DNA of 64,000 nucleotides, taken from Methylosinus sp. PW1. GTDB lineage: Bacteria; Pseudomonadota; Alphaproteobacteria; Rhizobiales; Beijerinckiaceae. Where the stretch lies: assembly GCF_000745215.1 (NCBI RefSeq), contig NZ_JQNK01000009.1, positions 930,001 through 994,000 of the forward strand, given 5' to 3'. Of this stretch, positions 31,787 through 39,488 are shown piece after piece (the first letter of the stretch is position 1; each line of letters starts with the position of its first letter). Position numbers and translations under genes: made by a program. The notes below the pieces were generated by a model, which saw only the letters and a program-made list of their open reading frames with translations, had not been told where the DNA came from and did no database searches.

Positions 31787-33253
31787 TCACCACCCCTGCC
31801 GGTCGTCCTCGTCGTCCTCATCGTCGTCGATATCGAAGGCCTTGCGGCGCGCCTCCTCGAACATTTTGTCGAAGTGCGGGTCGTATTGGAGGATCGGATG
31901 AAACGGCTGCGGGATCGTGTAGCGCGGGACGACGACGCCTTCCCTTTCGAGCCGGTCGAACCATTCGTCCTCGCTGATTTTGAAAAGGTGCGGCTGCTGG
32001 ATGCGCTCGAAATTTCTCAACACGAAATCGTAGTCCGGCTCCGTCGTCGGATCCGGAAACATGTCGGCGCCGCGGCTGCGGGTGATGGGACCGCATGCCC
32101 TCCACCGCTCGTCGCGCTCGTCGTCGGTCTCGCCCGCCCGGCGAGTCCATGCGTCGGGAGACGCCTTGCGCGAAGCCTTCGATGCCGGCTTGGGCGACGG
32201 AGGTGCGCTCTTCGGCGCCGGTTCCGGAGACGGCTGTACGGGCGCCGCCGACGACAGGGGTTGCAGGCGTCTTGGACGGCTGTAAGACGTCCGCTTCGTG
32301 GTGGCGACCGGCGGCGCGGTCGGCGTCTCCACGGCGGCGGGTGCGGGTTCAAGGATCGGCGTCGCCTCAATCGAATCCGCCGCGCCCGGCTTTTGGAGGC
32401 GACGGGGACGGACGGAGGACGCAGCGACCGGAGCGGGCGTCTCGGACGGCGCCGCAACGACTGCCCTCCTGATCCTGGGCGGCCTCTTCTTCGTCGCCCG
32501 ATCCTCCATTCTGATCGTCGGCAGCCCTTCGTGCCGCCAGCGGATCTTGAACGTCGTCAGGCGGCGCCCGTCGGCGACCCATCTTGACGATACGGCAATG
32601 CCGGCCGACGCAAGATCGTTTTCGACGGTTTTGAAGATCACGTTGAAATAGCCGGCGCGGAATTTTTGCATTTCCAGCCCGAGCAGCTCCGCCACCTCGT
32701 CGCGTGCGATGGTGACGATCCTCGCCCCGTCCTCGTCGTCCACGCGCAGCGGCGCCAGCGACGGATAGTAGGTCCACGCCAGCAGCCGCAGATAGACGGG
32801 GACGCTGTAGACGGTCCTGAAGCCCGCGACGGTCCGGATATCGACATGCAGCGGCTTGACGCGGGGATTGTCGATGCTTTCCGGATGCGCCTCGCGGATG
32901 TCGTCGGGGGCGATCTTGAATGACACCTTCTCGGGATCCCGGTTGTCGAAGTAGGCTCCGACGATGCAGAACGATTCCTCCAACCGCCCGCACATCGGTT
33001 CGACGGCCCGCCGATGATCGTGCCCCGACCACTTCAGAAGCTCCGAATTGTCGGTTTCGACCCACACGTCGTCCTCGATCTCCGCCGGGTCGACACACAA
33101 GATGTTGTGTTTTCCGTAGGCCGCCAACATGACGGCGAGATCCTTAGCCGTGACCTCGAAGCCGGCGCGAGCCGCGTTCTCCGGCATTTTGTAACGCGCC
33201 AGCCAGCCGGGATTGAAATCGAACCGAACCGTTGTTTTTTCAGGATTTTCCAT
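31787..33253 (-). CDS. rep: Plasmid-type replication initiator (iteron-binding)
   Basis: 488 residues; ATG 33253 chosen because the longer frame would run through the first iterons. The N-terminal 260 residues contain a winged-helix-like domain (VPVYLRLLAWTYYPSLAPLR, DEVAELLGLEMQKF) of the kind found in plasmid initiators. A long Pro/Ala-rich linker follows, then a C-terminal block and an acidic tail. Eight iterons and an AT-rich stretch lie directly upstream, the standard arrangement for iteron-regulated theta replicons. The match is structural, not to a named Rep family, so the call is moderately sure. Confidence 0.62.
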   Translation of the reverse strand: MENPEKTTVRFDFNPGWLARYKMPENAARAGFEVTAKDLAVMLAAYGKHNILCVDPAEIEDDVWVETDNSELLKWSGHDHRRAVEPMCGRLEESFCIVGAYFDNRDPEKVSFKIAPDDIREAHPESIDNPRVKPLHVDIRTVAGFRTVYSVPVYLRLLAWTYYPSLAPLRVDDEDGARIVTIARDEVAELLGLEMQKFRAGYFNVIFKTVENDLASAGIAVSSRWVADGRRLTTFKIRWRHEGLPTIRMEDRATKKRPPRIRRAVVAAPSETPAPVAASSVRPRRLQKPGAADSIEATPILEPAPAAVETPTAPPVATTKRTSYSRPRRLQPLSSAAPVQPSPEPAPKSAPPSPKPASKASRKASPDAWTRRAGETDDERDERWRACGPITRSRGADMFPDPTTEPDYDFVLRNFERIQQPHLFKISEDEWFDRLEREGVVVPRYTIPQPFHPILQYDPHFDKMFEEARRKAFDIDDDEDDEDDRQGW

Positions 33254-33276
33254 TTTGCCGGCCCCGCCATGATACA

Positions 33277-33565
33277 GCAATGCCGGTATATTATACGGCA
33301 ATACCGGTTCAAACAAGCCGAAAGTGGCGGAAATCCTGTATTGTACGGCAATGCCGGTTGATTGGCGGCTACCGGCATTGCCTTACGATCACCGGTATTG
33401 CCTGTCCATACCGGCATTGCCTTTTCACCACTTTTTTCTGTGGAATTGTCCAAAAGCCATATGGGACGCCGCATTCGCGGCTTTTGCCGGGAGGGAATGG
33501 TAAGGCAATGCCGGCTATATAGTACTTATAAGAATCTTGATATCTTAAAGAATATAAGATTCACG
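33277..33565. repeat. Iteron array and AT-rich region (putative origin)
   Basis: Core GCAATGCCGGTA-type 12-mers at 33277, 33298 and 33348 (plus strand), 33370, 33391 and 33409 (minus strand) and 33505 (plus strand). Several are spaced about 21 bp apart, two helical turns. After the last copy the sequence becomes very AT-rich (33512-33565). An eighth weaker copy lies at 33801. Together with the adjacent initiator gene this fits a theta-type origin. Each core also contains the small dyad GGCAATGCC. Confidence 0.75.
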
Positions 33566-33585
33566 CGGGATTCCATTCCTGCAAT

Positions 33586-33915
33586 CTAAAAACGGTAGAT
33601 CCATGGTTGGGCGGCGCCGACCCCTTCCGCACCGGCCTCCAAAAGGCATATGCCGCGAAAAACGATTCTTTGGCCCATAGGCGTGATTTCAGGTGGCCGC
33701 CACGGGGAATTCCGCTCTGAAGTGGCTGGAGGCATTTCTAGGCCTATCCAGACGCTTTTTCGACGGGGTGGCAAAATTCGGAATTCCGGGCGATGGACAG
33801 GCAATGCCGTTTTCGGCCGACCTACTACATATAGTATTCCGCCCCTCAGACGGCCCCATCGATCCGGTCGGCGCCCGAGGCCGATTTTCCCGTCCTTGAG
33901 GTGCGCGAAAGTCAT
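33586..33915 (-). CDS. Small hypothetical protein
   Basis: 109 residues; ATG 33915 overlaps the upstream stop (ATGA). The N-terminal third (MTFAHLKDGKIGLGRRPDRW) looks genuine; the rest is Pro/Arg-rich. An iteron copy lies inside the reading frame. Moderate to low confidence as a protein gene. Confidence 0.45.
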   Translation of the reverse strand: MTFAHLKDGKIGLGRRPDRWGRLRGGILYVVGRPKTALPVHRPEFRILPPRRKSVWIGLEMPPATSERNSPWRPPEITPMGQRIVFRGICLLEAGAEGVGAAQPWIYRF

Positions 33916-34187
33916 GACCGTTCCCTGCCGGCGCCCTGCCCTGTCGCCGTCCCTCGGCGCGCCCGCGCCCGATCGCGCAGCCTGGCGGCGAGCCGTCCCT
34001 CCTGCTCCTCGATCAGAGCCGTCGGAACGCCGAGTTCGATGAAGCGCGCAAGCCGCCGCGCCGACCACTGGAGGAGGACGAGCGATCTCTCCTCCGCCGG
34101 TATCGCGGCGATCACGCGCTCGACATCCGCGGCGACGCGCATGACGGCGCCCTCGAAATCATTTTTGAAATCGTCGATCCCGATCAC
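33912..34187 (-). CDS. Small hypothetical protein
   Basis: 91 residues; GTG 34187 chosen because GGGAGG lies six bases upstream. Helical with FKNDFEGAVMRVAADVERVI and a conserved-looking ARFIELGVP. The C-terminus is Arg-rich. The next gene overlaps it. Possibly a small DNA-binding or replication accessory protein; no family recognised. Confidence 0.58.
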   Translation of the reverse strand: MIGIDDFKNDFEGAVMRVAADVERVIAAIPAEERSLVLLQWSARRLARFIELGVPTALIEEQEGRLAARLRDRARARRGTATGQGAGRERS

Positions 34188-34258
34188 ATTCGAATCCTCC
34201 CAAGGTGCAAGCGAACCGGCGCCGAAAAAAGCGGAAGCGAAAAATCCCGCCGCCCCGC

Positions 34259-34370
34259 TTGACGTTCGCACCGGCATGACTCAGGATTCCAATGTCGCCG
34301 CGGATCACCAGTCCCGGCGCGTCATCGTCCTGGCCATCGAGGCGGCACCCTCGATGGCCTTCTTTTTTTT
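34259..34370 (+). ncRNA. Possible small RNA with own promoter and terminator
   Basis: TTGACG at 34259-34264, 17-bp spacer, CAGGAT at 34282-34287, then about 80 nt ending in a perfect 10-bp hairpin GGCCATCGAG/CTCGATGGCC (34332-34359) and T-rich tail to 34370. There is no reading frame on the plus strand between the promoter and terminator. Opposite to and divergent from the gene at 33912-34187. Prediction only. Confidence 0.4.
34332..34370 (+). terminator. Rho-independent terminator
   Basis: Ten-base perfect stem GGCCATCGAG with loop GCGGCACC, followed by TTCTTTTTTTT. Precedes copy A of the 28-bp element. Confidence 0.85.
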
Positions 34371-34397
34371 GCGATGTTAACGATTTGAAAAATTGCG

Positions 34398-34425
34398 CTT
34401 TGAATTTTCGCGCCGCGGATTCATT
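34398..34425 (+). promoter_or_regulatory. 28-bp upstream element, copy A
   Basis: CTTTGAATTTTC, then GATTCATT at 21-28. Precedes the genes from 34522. A GC hairpin CCCGGCGG/CCGCCGGG lies 50 bp downstream (34476-34503) in the leader. Confidence 0.72.
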
Positions 34426-34521
34426 CGTCGAAATTGTCGAGCCCTTCCGAGTGGAGTCGACGAGTGGGTGGCGTACCCGGCGGCTTGGAAACTCGCCGCC
34501 GGGGGAGTTTCAGGCAAACAC

Positions 34522-34923
34522 GTGCCGGCAATCGAGAACGCATACAAATCGCATCTTATCGCGGTGATCCGTGAATTCGCACGGGGCTATGACCGCACGA
34601 TTGCGACGGTGCTTCTCAAGAGCCCCGTGCGGAACGCGCACCTCCTGAAGCGGCTCGAAGCCGGAGGCGACATCACGCTTCGCAGTTACGACCGCGCAAT
34701 CGAATATTTCTCGGAACATTGGCCACCCGGCGTCGAATGGCCGCGCATGCCGAAAATCGTGCACGTCGTCCCGAGAGAAGATCTCGACATAACGCCGCCG
34801 CCGGTTCCCCGTCCCAGGAATCCGAATCTCGATCCGGAAATCCTCATCGTCCAGTCGCAACGCGCCAGGGGCGGAAGGACGTTGAAGCGCCGTCCTCGCC
34901 ACACGCCCGAAAAGGAGACGTGA
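34522..34923 (+). CDS. Hypothetical phage protein (WP-rich C-terminal motif)
   Basis: 133 residues if GTG 34522 is the start; the in-frame ATG at 34393 lies inside copy A of the upstream element and was rejected. Contains LLKRLEAGGDITLRSYDRAIEYFSEHWP and GVEWPRMP, a pattern often found in small rhizobial phage regulators. Pro-rich tail. Start uncertain. Confidence 0.55.
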   Translation: MPAIENAYKSHLIAVIREFARGYDRTIATVLLKSPVRNAHLLKRLEAGGDITLRSYDRAIEYFSEHWPPGVEWPRMPKIVHVVPREDLDITPPPVPRPRNPNLDPEILIVQSQRARGGRTLKRRPRHTPEKET

Positions 34924-34925
34924 GG

Positions 34926-35162
34926 ATGGAAGCACCCGTCGTCGCCCCGGAGGATTTCAAGCGCGATCTCGCAAAGCGGCTTCAAAACCATTTCGCGTTC
35001 CGCGCCGACGCGATCGGAATCGAAGAGCTCGCTACCGGCCGCTGCGCGTGGCCGCTCGGAGAATCGGGAACGGAGGAGTTCGGCTATTGCGGCGCCGCGA
35101 CCTCCAATGGCCGGACATATTGCGCGCACCATCATGGCGTCGCCTATAGGAAACCCGCATGA
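34926..35162 (+). CDS. GcrA C-terminal-domain protein
   Basis: 78 residues; ATG 34926 with AGGAG-type site upstream. The second half is the GcrA C-terminal metal-site pattern alone: RCAWPLGE, then FGYCGAATSNGRTYCAHHHGVAY. No helix-turn-helix N-terminus. In GcrA the C-terminal part binds sigma-70 and the N-terminal part DNA, so this could act as an antagonist or adaptor of host GcrA. Same family as the protein at 25389-26138. Confidence 0.72.
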   Translation: MEAPVVAPEDFKRDLAKRLQNHFAFRADAIGIEELATGRCAWPLGESGTEEFGYCGAATSNGRTYCAHHHGVAYRKPA

Positions 35163-35998
35163 TAACGGATGGCGGTCTTCGAATAGAACTCCTGTCCGAT
35201 CGCGTCCACGCGCGCATCGACGGCGTGCAGCGACGGATAGGAAATCCCGCGTGGCGGATTCTGTCCGCGCTCGACGAGGACTGGCCGCTTCCGCTGAAGA
35301 CGACGGAAATCGCCGAAGCTTGCGACGTGAAAACCAAGGTATTCGCGAAATTCGTCGATTATGCGAGGGAGACTTTGACGCCTCTCGGCATCACGCTGCA
35401 CTACGAACGCGCCACCGGCTACGACTTGCACGGCGTCGAGGATCTCTCGCACGCGGACGACGAGACGAACGATATCGACCTGGAGGACGACGCCGAGGAC
35501 GCCGTCTGCATCGACGCCTGCGACGCGCATCTTCAGGATCTTCGTGCCGACAGCATCGTCACAAGGCTGGAAGCCGCGGCGGCCGACGGGACGGAAGTCG
35601 TTCTGGAGACCTCGTTCGCCAGGGACTTCATCGCCCACCTCGCCGAGCGCGACGCCGCAGCGGCGGCCCTTCTCGAAAAAATCGGGAGACTCGAACGCGA
35701 AGCGGCGTCTCTGCGAGACCGGCTGGCGCGGGCGTTGGACGGCGACGCCTATCGCTGGATCGAGGCGATCGAGATGGACGAGGAAGCCCGCGCCGACGAT
35801 GCCGAGGCGCGCCGTCTCGCCGATATCGAGGCCGCACTGCGCGAGGAAGCCGACGCGAAAATCGAGGAGGTCAAGACCGCGACGGAGACGAGCCTGCGGG
35901 CCGAATTCTCGCGGACGATGGCGACGAAGCTCTCCGAGGCCAAGGCCGCGATGACCCGGCTGCTTTCGGGATTCGGGGAATCCGACGAGGCCGCGTGA
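35159..35998 (+). CDS. Winged-helix plus coiled-coil protein
   Basis: 279 residues; start overlaps the upstream stop (ATGA). The N-terminal 100 residues (GNPAWRILSALDEDWPLPLKTTEIAEACDV) form a winged-helix-like domain. After an acidic linker (residues 100-130) comes a long Glu/Ala/Arg coiled coil. Probably a DNA-binding accessory protein, e.g. for replication or packaging. Follows the GcrA-domain gene. Confidence 0.62.
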   Translation: MITDGGLRIELLSDRVHARIDGVQRRIGNPAWRILSALDEDWPLPLKTTEIAEACDVKTKVFAKFVDYARETLTPLGITLHYERATGYDLHGVEDLSHADDETNDIDLEDDAEDAVCIDACDAHLQDLRADSIVTRLEAAAADGTEVVLETSFARDFIAHLAERDAAAAALLEKIGRLEREAASLRDRLARALDGDAYRWIEAIEMDEEARADDAEARRLADIEAALREEADAKIEEVKTATETSLRAEFSRTMATKLSEAKAAMTRLLSGFGESDEAA

Positions 35999-36027
35999 GC
36001 CGTCGTCGAAAAATGAAGGAGATCATC

Positions 36028-36441
36028 ATGGCGGAAATCAAGGTGAACATCTCGGGCCCGGTCGGCTCCGGAAAGACGGCGCTGGCGTTCGAAATCGAGA
36101 AGGCGCTGCTTGCGATCGGCGTCCCGGTGAGGTTCGATGACGAGCAGGAGATGGCGGCGGAACGCGGAGTCGTCGAGCCGCTGCCGAACTACGGCGCGTC
36201 CGTCGTCATCGAGGAGGCCGTCGTCGATATCGAAGCGGATCGCCGGGCGCAGGAGGCCATCGACGACGACCCGGCATCCGCTTTGGGTCTCGCGGTCGAG
36301 GAGGTCGCCGGCCTGTGCGGATTCCAGGTCGATCTTTGGGAGGCTTCCGACACGCAGATCAGGGTGACGCTCGGAGCGATTCCGCCGTCGGCGCCGACGG
36401 GAACGATACCGGGGCCTAACGGTCTCATTCGGCTGTCGTGA
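36028..36441 (+). CDS. Small P-loop NTPase-like protein
   Basis: 137 residues; ATG 36028 chosen because AAGGAG lies six bases upstream. SGPVGSGKTALAFEIEKALLAIGVPV is a clear Walker A segment followed by a helix and strand. There is no obvious Walker B. Resembles the N-terminus of small phage kinase- or ATPase-like proteins. Substrate unknown. Confidence 0.68.
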   Translation: MAEIKVNISGPVGSGKTALAFEIEKALLAIGVPVRFDDEQEMAAERGVVEPLPNYGASVVIEEAVVDIEADRRAQEAIDDDPASALGLAVEEVAGLCGFQVDLWEASDTQIRVTLGAIPPSAPTGTIPGPNGLIRLS

Positions 36442-36454
36442 GGCGTCCAGCTAT

Positions 36455-36489
36455 CCGTCGGACGCGTGGCGGCGAATCTCGTCCGACGG
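36455..36489. repeat. 9-bp inverted repeat upstream of terS
   Basis: CCGTCGGAC at 36455-36463 and GTCCGACGG at 36481-36489, no U tract. It lies between the P-loop gene and terS, where packaging sites (cos/pac) are often found. Nothing else is seen in 36442-36575. Confidence 0.5.
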
Positions 36490-36575
36490 TAGCGTGAATA
36501 AGAAGTCCATGCGCGGAGTCATGACTCATCGCCTCTCAAACTGGACATAAATCTCGGAAGACGTGGAAAAACGGG

Positions 36576-37079
36576 ATGACCGCGAAGGGAAAGAAGGCAA
36601 AAAAGCCTGGCAGGTCCGAGGCGAACCGTCCTCGGAATCCACATACTCGCACCCGGTTTGTTCCGACCGATAAGGACATCCATCAGGTCGAGGCGCTCGC
36701 GCAGGTCGGGACTCCGGACATCGAGATCGCGGAATTCATCGGCCTCGACGTGAAGACGTTGAAAAAATATTTCGCGAAGGAGCTGAAGGCGAAGTCGGTC
36801 GTCGATCAGCAGATCAATCGTCGTCTTGTGCAGATCGCCAGCAAGCCGGCCACCTTCAAGCGCGGACGGGACGGGAAATACATCCACGACGAGAACGGCA
36901 AGCTGATCGAGGAATGGGTCGATCCCTCTCAGATGCGCGCCATCGAATTCTGGAACAACATCGTCATGCAACGGGCGGCGAGAAACAAGATCGAGATCGC
37001 CGGCAAGGACGGGGCGCCGCTGGAAAACGGCGCGCAAACGGTCATCGTTTTACCGTCGAACAACAGGGAGTCCTCATGA
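36576..37079 (+). CDS. terS: Terminase small subunit
   Basis: 167 residues; ATG 36576 follows GGGATG region with weak site. Basic N-terminus, then VEALAQVGTPDIEIAEFIGLDVKTLKKYFAKEL, a helix-turn-helix typical of small terminase subunits, and a C-terminal helix IEFWNNIVMQRAARN. It recognises phage DNA for packaging by TerL. TerL lies 10.3 kb away at 47378, an unusually large gap filled with accessory genes. Confidence 0.75.
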   Translation: MTAKGKKAKKPGRSEANRPRNPHTRTRFVPTDKDIHQVEALAQVGTPDIEIAEFIGLDVKTLKKYFAKELKAKSVVDQQINRRLVQIASKPATFKRGRDGKYIHDENGKLIEEWVDPSQMRAIEFWNNIVMQRAARNKIEIAGKDGAPLENGAQTVIVLPSNNRESS

Positions 37080-37198
37080 CCACTGCAAGCCGCCTTCCCT
37101 GGAACGACGCCGCGAGCTGATGTTGCGGCGTGCGTCCCTGCGGCGCATAGTCCGGACAGCTCAACCACCAGCCGCCGGCGTAAGCGTGGAGTGAGTTC

Positions 37199-37228
37199 CG
37201 GGCCCGCTTCGGCGGGTCCAGCCTTTAT
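37199..37228 (+). terminator. Possible terminator after terS
   Basis: GGGCCCGC, loop TTCG, GCGGGTCC followed by AGCCTTTATT. Moderate stem and weak U tract; may end terS and the convergent gene at 37225. Confidence 0.4.
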
Positions 37229-37776
37229 TGGCCGCCCTTGCCGACGTAGACGGGATTGCCCACGCTGGTCGCCCTTTTAGCCTCCAGAGCTCTCAGGCTG
37301 TTCGCCAACGCCCTCGGCGTATTCGTAAGCCCGAGCACCTCCGCCGTTTTCAGGTCGACTCCGAAAATGTCATGGAGCTTTTCCGTAGCCCACGTCGCGC
37401 AATTGTGCGTCAATCGCCATCCGGTGAATTTTCCGAGCGCCATGACGGCTCGCGATTGCTGGCCTTTGTAAAGGCCGTAGTATCTGGATGCGTTCGCGAC
37501 GTAATGCAGCCTGCGCTCCAGATCGAATTCGACCTCGAATTTTTCGGCGAATTTATCGGTGATGCCCGAATTGTGCAGGATATTTCCGGGATCCCTCACG
37601 ACATGTCGAGGAAATCCGTTTGTTTGGACCTGCCACAGTCCGATCGTGTTGGACCGTCCGTTTGTATAGTGCATGCTCAGCCATGCATGCCCCCACGTGA
37701 GATCGACGGCGCCGGCGGGACGATAGTCGCCTTCCTTCGCATTGTGCCCGGCATGGACACCGATTACGCTAAGCAT
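37225..37776 (-). CDS. Putative cysteine hydrolase (permuted papain-like)
   Basis: 183 residues. GHAWLSM near residue 30 and HNCATWATEKL near residue 125 give a His and a Cys in the order expected of permuted NlpC/P60 or papain-like enzymes. No signal peptide is visible. Standing alone between terS and the acr/aca-like operon, it could be an accessory 'moron' such as an exclusion or effector protein. Substrate unknown. Confidence 0.58.
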   Translation of the reverse strand: MLSVIGVHAGHNAKEGDYRPAGAVDLTWGHAWLSMHYTNGRSNTIGLWQVQTNGFPRHVVRDPGNILHNSGITDKFAEKFEVEFDLERRLHYVANASRYYGLYKGQQSRAVMALGKFTGWRLTHNCATWATEKLHDIFGVDLKTAEVLGLTNTPRALANSLRALEAKRATSVGNPVYVGKGGQ

Positions 37777-37906
37777 AGGAATTCCCTTTAATATATTGCA
37801 TGCGCGACGCGGCTTCGATGATGAAGTCTAACAAATCCGTCGTCTTTGGCCAGAGCGCGGGTTGCCTCTCATCGCACGAGCCGACGACGTCGCGGTCGGT
37901 CGCAGA

Positions 37907-38191
37907 TCAGTCCCTCTTCGTCTTCGGGCGCCCGAGACGTCTCTTCGTTGGGTCCGCCGGCGGCAGGTCGCCGGGATCGACGACGGGCGCCGCGCTGCGG
38001 ATGTAGGCGATTTCGAGTCCGACTGCGTGGGCGAGCTTTTCACTGAGCGGGACGGCGCCGTCGCAGACTTGCGTGATCATGCCGGGCGTGACGCCGATGG
38101 CCTTGGCGAATTTCGAGCGGCCCATTCGGTCGGCGAAGTCCGTGAACAGGGCGACGGCCTGTTCGCGTGTGAGGATTTCGGGTTTCTTCAT
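37907..38191 (-). CDS. Helix-turn-helix regulator, Aca-like position
   Basis: 94 residues. MGRSKFAKAIGVTPGMITQV and the following DGAVPLSEKLAHAVGLE form a Cro/YdaS-type helix-turn-helix. C-terminus Pro/Arg-rich. It is the second gene of a two-gene operon whose promoter carries a perfect 13-bp inverted repeat. This matches autoregulatory proteins found after anti-CRISPR genes, but also simple toxin-antitoxin or regulator pairs. Confidence 0.72.
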   Translation of the reverse strand: MKKPEILTREQAVALFTDFADRMGRSKFAKAIGVTPGMITQVCDGAVPLSEKLAHAVGLEIAYIRSAAPVVDPGDLPPADPTKRRLGRPKTKRD

Positions 38192-38232
38192 TCGGGGTTC
38201 CTTTGAGTTTTTCTCTGTGAGTCGGCCTGCGG

Positions 38233-38817
38233 TCACACGGAGGCCTTTTCGAATTCCTCGAGCGGCATGATCTTTGTGCCGATGCCGCCGATGACGAGTG
38301 TGGAAATCCCGTTCTCGTCGTAGCAATCCACGGCTCTGAAGCCTGCGGCGCGGGCGAGTAATCCGCGAATGCGCTGGATTTCGAATCCGAGACTTCCGGC
38401 GTCGAAGGCTTGCGCGCCGACGAGGATTTCCTCGAATATTCCGCCGTATTCGCAGTCGTCGCCGCCGAAATAAATTTCGATCGAGTTGGCGTCGTCGGTT
38501 TCGAGAGCCCAGCGGCGCAGCATATTCAGCACTTCGGCCCGCTCGTTCTCGTCGATGTCGTATTCGTCGAGCGCGTCGAGATCGATTTCGCCGGCGATGA
38601 CCTCGTCGATCCGCTCGCGAGACAGACGCTCCGTAATATCTCCGTGCCGGCAGATCTCGCTGTCGTCGAGCGAGACGATGTGCAGATGCTCGCCGTAGCC
38701 GTGATTGACGCATCCGGGGTTGTAGTCGAGCGTGAAGATTCCACCGAAGATGCCCGTCTCGGTGATCCCGTCGATGTGGGCTTTGCTCGAACCGTGGATC
38801 AGATGCATCGTCGCCAT
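38233..38817 (-). CDS. Hypothetical acidic protein, acr candidate
   Basis: 194 residues; ATG 38817 with GGGAGA upstream. Strongly acidic in the middle (IDEVIAGEIDLDALDEYDIDENE), with repeated Gly/Ile turns (GITETGIFGGIF; STLVIGGIGTKI). Acidic DNA-mimic-like character, strong own promoter and a downstream helix-turn-helix gene make an anti-defence role possible. No similarity to a named family is recognised. Confidence 0.6.
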   Translation of the reverse strand: MATMHLIHGSSKAHIDGITETGIFGGIFTLDYNPGCVNHGYGEHLHIVSLDDSEICRHGDITERLSRERIDEVIAGEIDLDALDEYDIDENERAEVLNMLRRWALETDDANSIEIYFGGDDCEYGGIFEEILVGAQAFDAGSLGFEIQRIRGLLARAAGFRAVDCYDENGISTLVIGGIGTKIMPLEEFEKASV

Positions 38818-38853
38818 GTTCCGTCTCCCTGCACCGCGCCTTCCATTGATACA

Positions 38854-38901
38854 TTTATAGCAATCGCTAAAAACAAAGTCAACATCTTTTTTTAGCGATT
38901 G
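38854..38901 (-). promoter_or_regulatory. Strong promoter with perfect 13-bp inverted repeat
   Basis: Minus strand: TTGACT (38877-38882), 17-bp spacer, TATAAA (38854-38859). CAATCGCTAAAAA (38861-38873) and TTTTTAGCGATTG (38889-38901) are exact inverted copies flanking the -35. Drives 38817 then 38191; likely operator of the helix-turn-helix protein. Confidence 0.82.
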
Positions 38902-38932
38902 ATAAAAATAATTTCGAGGCCTCGAAAAATCC

Positions 38933-38960
38933 CTTTGAATTTTCACGGCGCCGCTTCACC
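38933..38960 (+). promoter_or_regulatory. 28-bp upstream element, copy C
   Basis: CTTTGAATTTTC then TTCACC at 23-28; GAATC follows four bases later. Precedes the gene starting at 38998. Confidence 0.75.
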
Positions 38961-38997
38961 GGTCGAATCGTCGAACGCATCGACCGGGAGAACGGAC

Positions 38998-39444
38998 ATG
39001 ACGGAAATCATCAATCGCCCCACGAATCCCCAGGGAGACAAGGATCTCGCGAACGGCTGGTATTGGCTGGCGATCGGCATCGGCAACAAGGAGAAGCGGC
39101 CCGTCGAATTGAAGGACGGCGTCTGGCAGTGGGGATATGCCGGCGGCGGATTTCCGAAGACCTGTGTTTTCGTGCTGTCGAGAGTCGAAGACCCCGAGGA
39201 TGCCGTCGAGGCCGGCTACTATTGGGGGCGGTTCCGTTCGGACGAGCCGTCCGACCTCGCATGGATTTTCGATGTCTCCGAAAGCGGACAAGTTCGGTGG
39301 AATGACAACATCTACAATCTCAGCGAAATCGAGATCGTCTGCCGCGTGCCGACGCCTGGCGATCTGGCGGAATTGGAAAGGCTGGCGAAGGCGCGCGAGC
39401 CGGGTTCGACGGACTTGCCATTGTCCGTCGAACCCGGACTCTAA
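38998..39444 (+). CDS. Hypothetical protein
   Basis: 148 residues; ATG 38998 preceded by GGGAGA. Trp-rich (ANGWYWLAIGIGNKE; WQWGYAGGGF). The last 15 residues are encoded by a perfect 15-bp hairpin directly before tnpB copy 2, suggesting that the 3' end was shaped by the neighbouring element. Function unknown. Confidence 0.6.
   Translation: MTEIINRPTNPQGDKDLANGWYWLAIGIGNKEKRPVELKDGVWQWGYAGGGFPKTCVFVLSRVEDPEDAVEAGYYWGRFRSDEPSDLAWIFDVSESGQVRWNDNIYNLSEIEIVCRVPTPGDLAELERLAKAREPGSTDLPLSVEPGL
39400..39437 (+). repeat. Perfect 15-bp hairpin before tnpB copy 2
   Basis: CCGGGTTCGACGGAC (39400-39414), loop TTGCCATT, exact complement to 39437. Lies inside the 3' end of the preceding gene. Could be a terminator without U tract or part of the transposon's left end. 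Confidence 0.7.
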
Positions 39445-39451
39445 AATTCCG

Positions 39452-39479
39452 CTTTGAATTTTCTGATCGCGGATTCACT
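39452..39479 (+). promoter_or_regulatory. 28-bp upstream element, copy B (tnpB copy 2)
   Basis: CTTTGAATTTTC, GATTCACT at 21-28; GAATC follows and abuts the tnpB start. Near-identical to copy E before tnpB copy 1. Confidence 0.75.
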
Positions 39480-39488
39480 GGTCGAATC

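Noticed and set aside
31467..31821. Short reading frames in the gap between 31443 and 31787
   Set aside because: No ribosome sites and low-complexity peptides on both strands; left as non-coding.
33253..33316. Upstream start (33316) for the replication initiator
   Set aside because: Would translate through the first two iterons; ATG 33253 is the more likely start.
33277..33516. CRISPR array in the 33 kb repeats
   Set aside because: Repeats are 12 bp, occur in both orientations and lack spacers of constant length; they fit iterons.
33901..34380. Plus-strand reading frame opposite 33912-34187
   Set aside because: Arg/Ser-rich shadow; the minus strand has GTG with GGGAGG and a coupled downstream gene.
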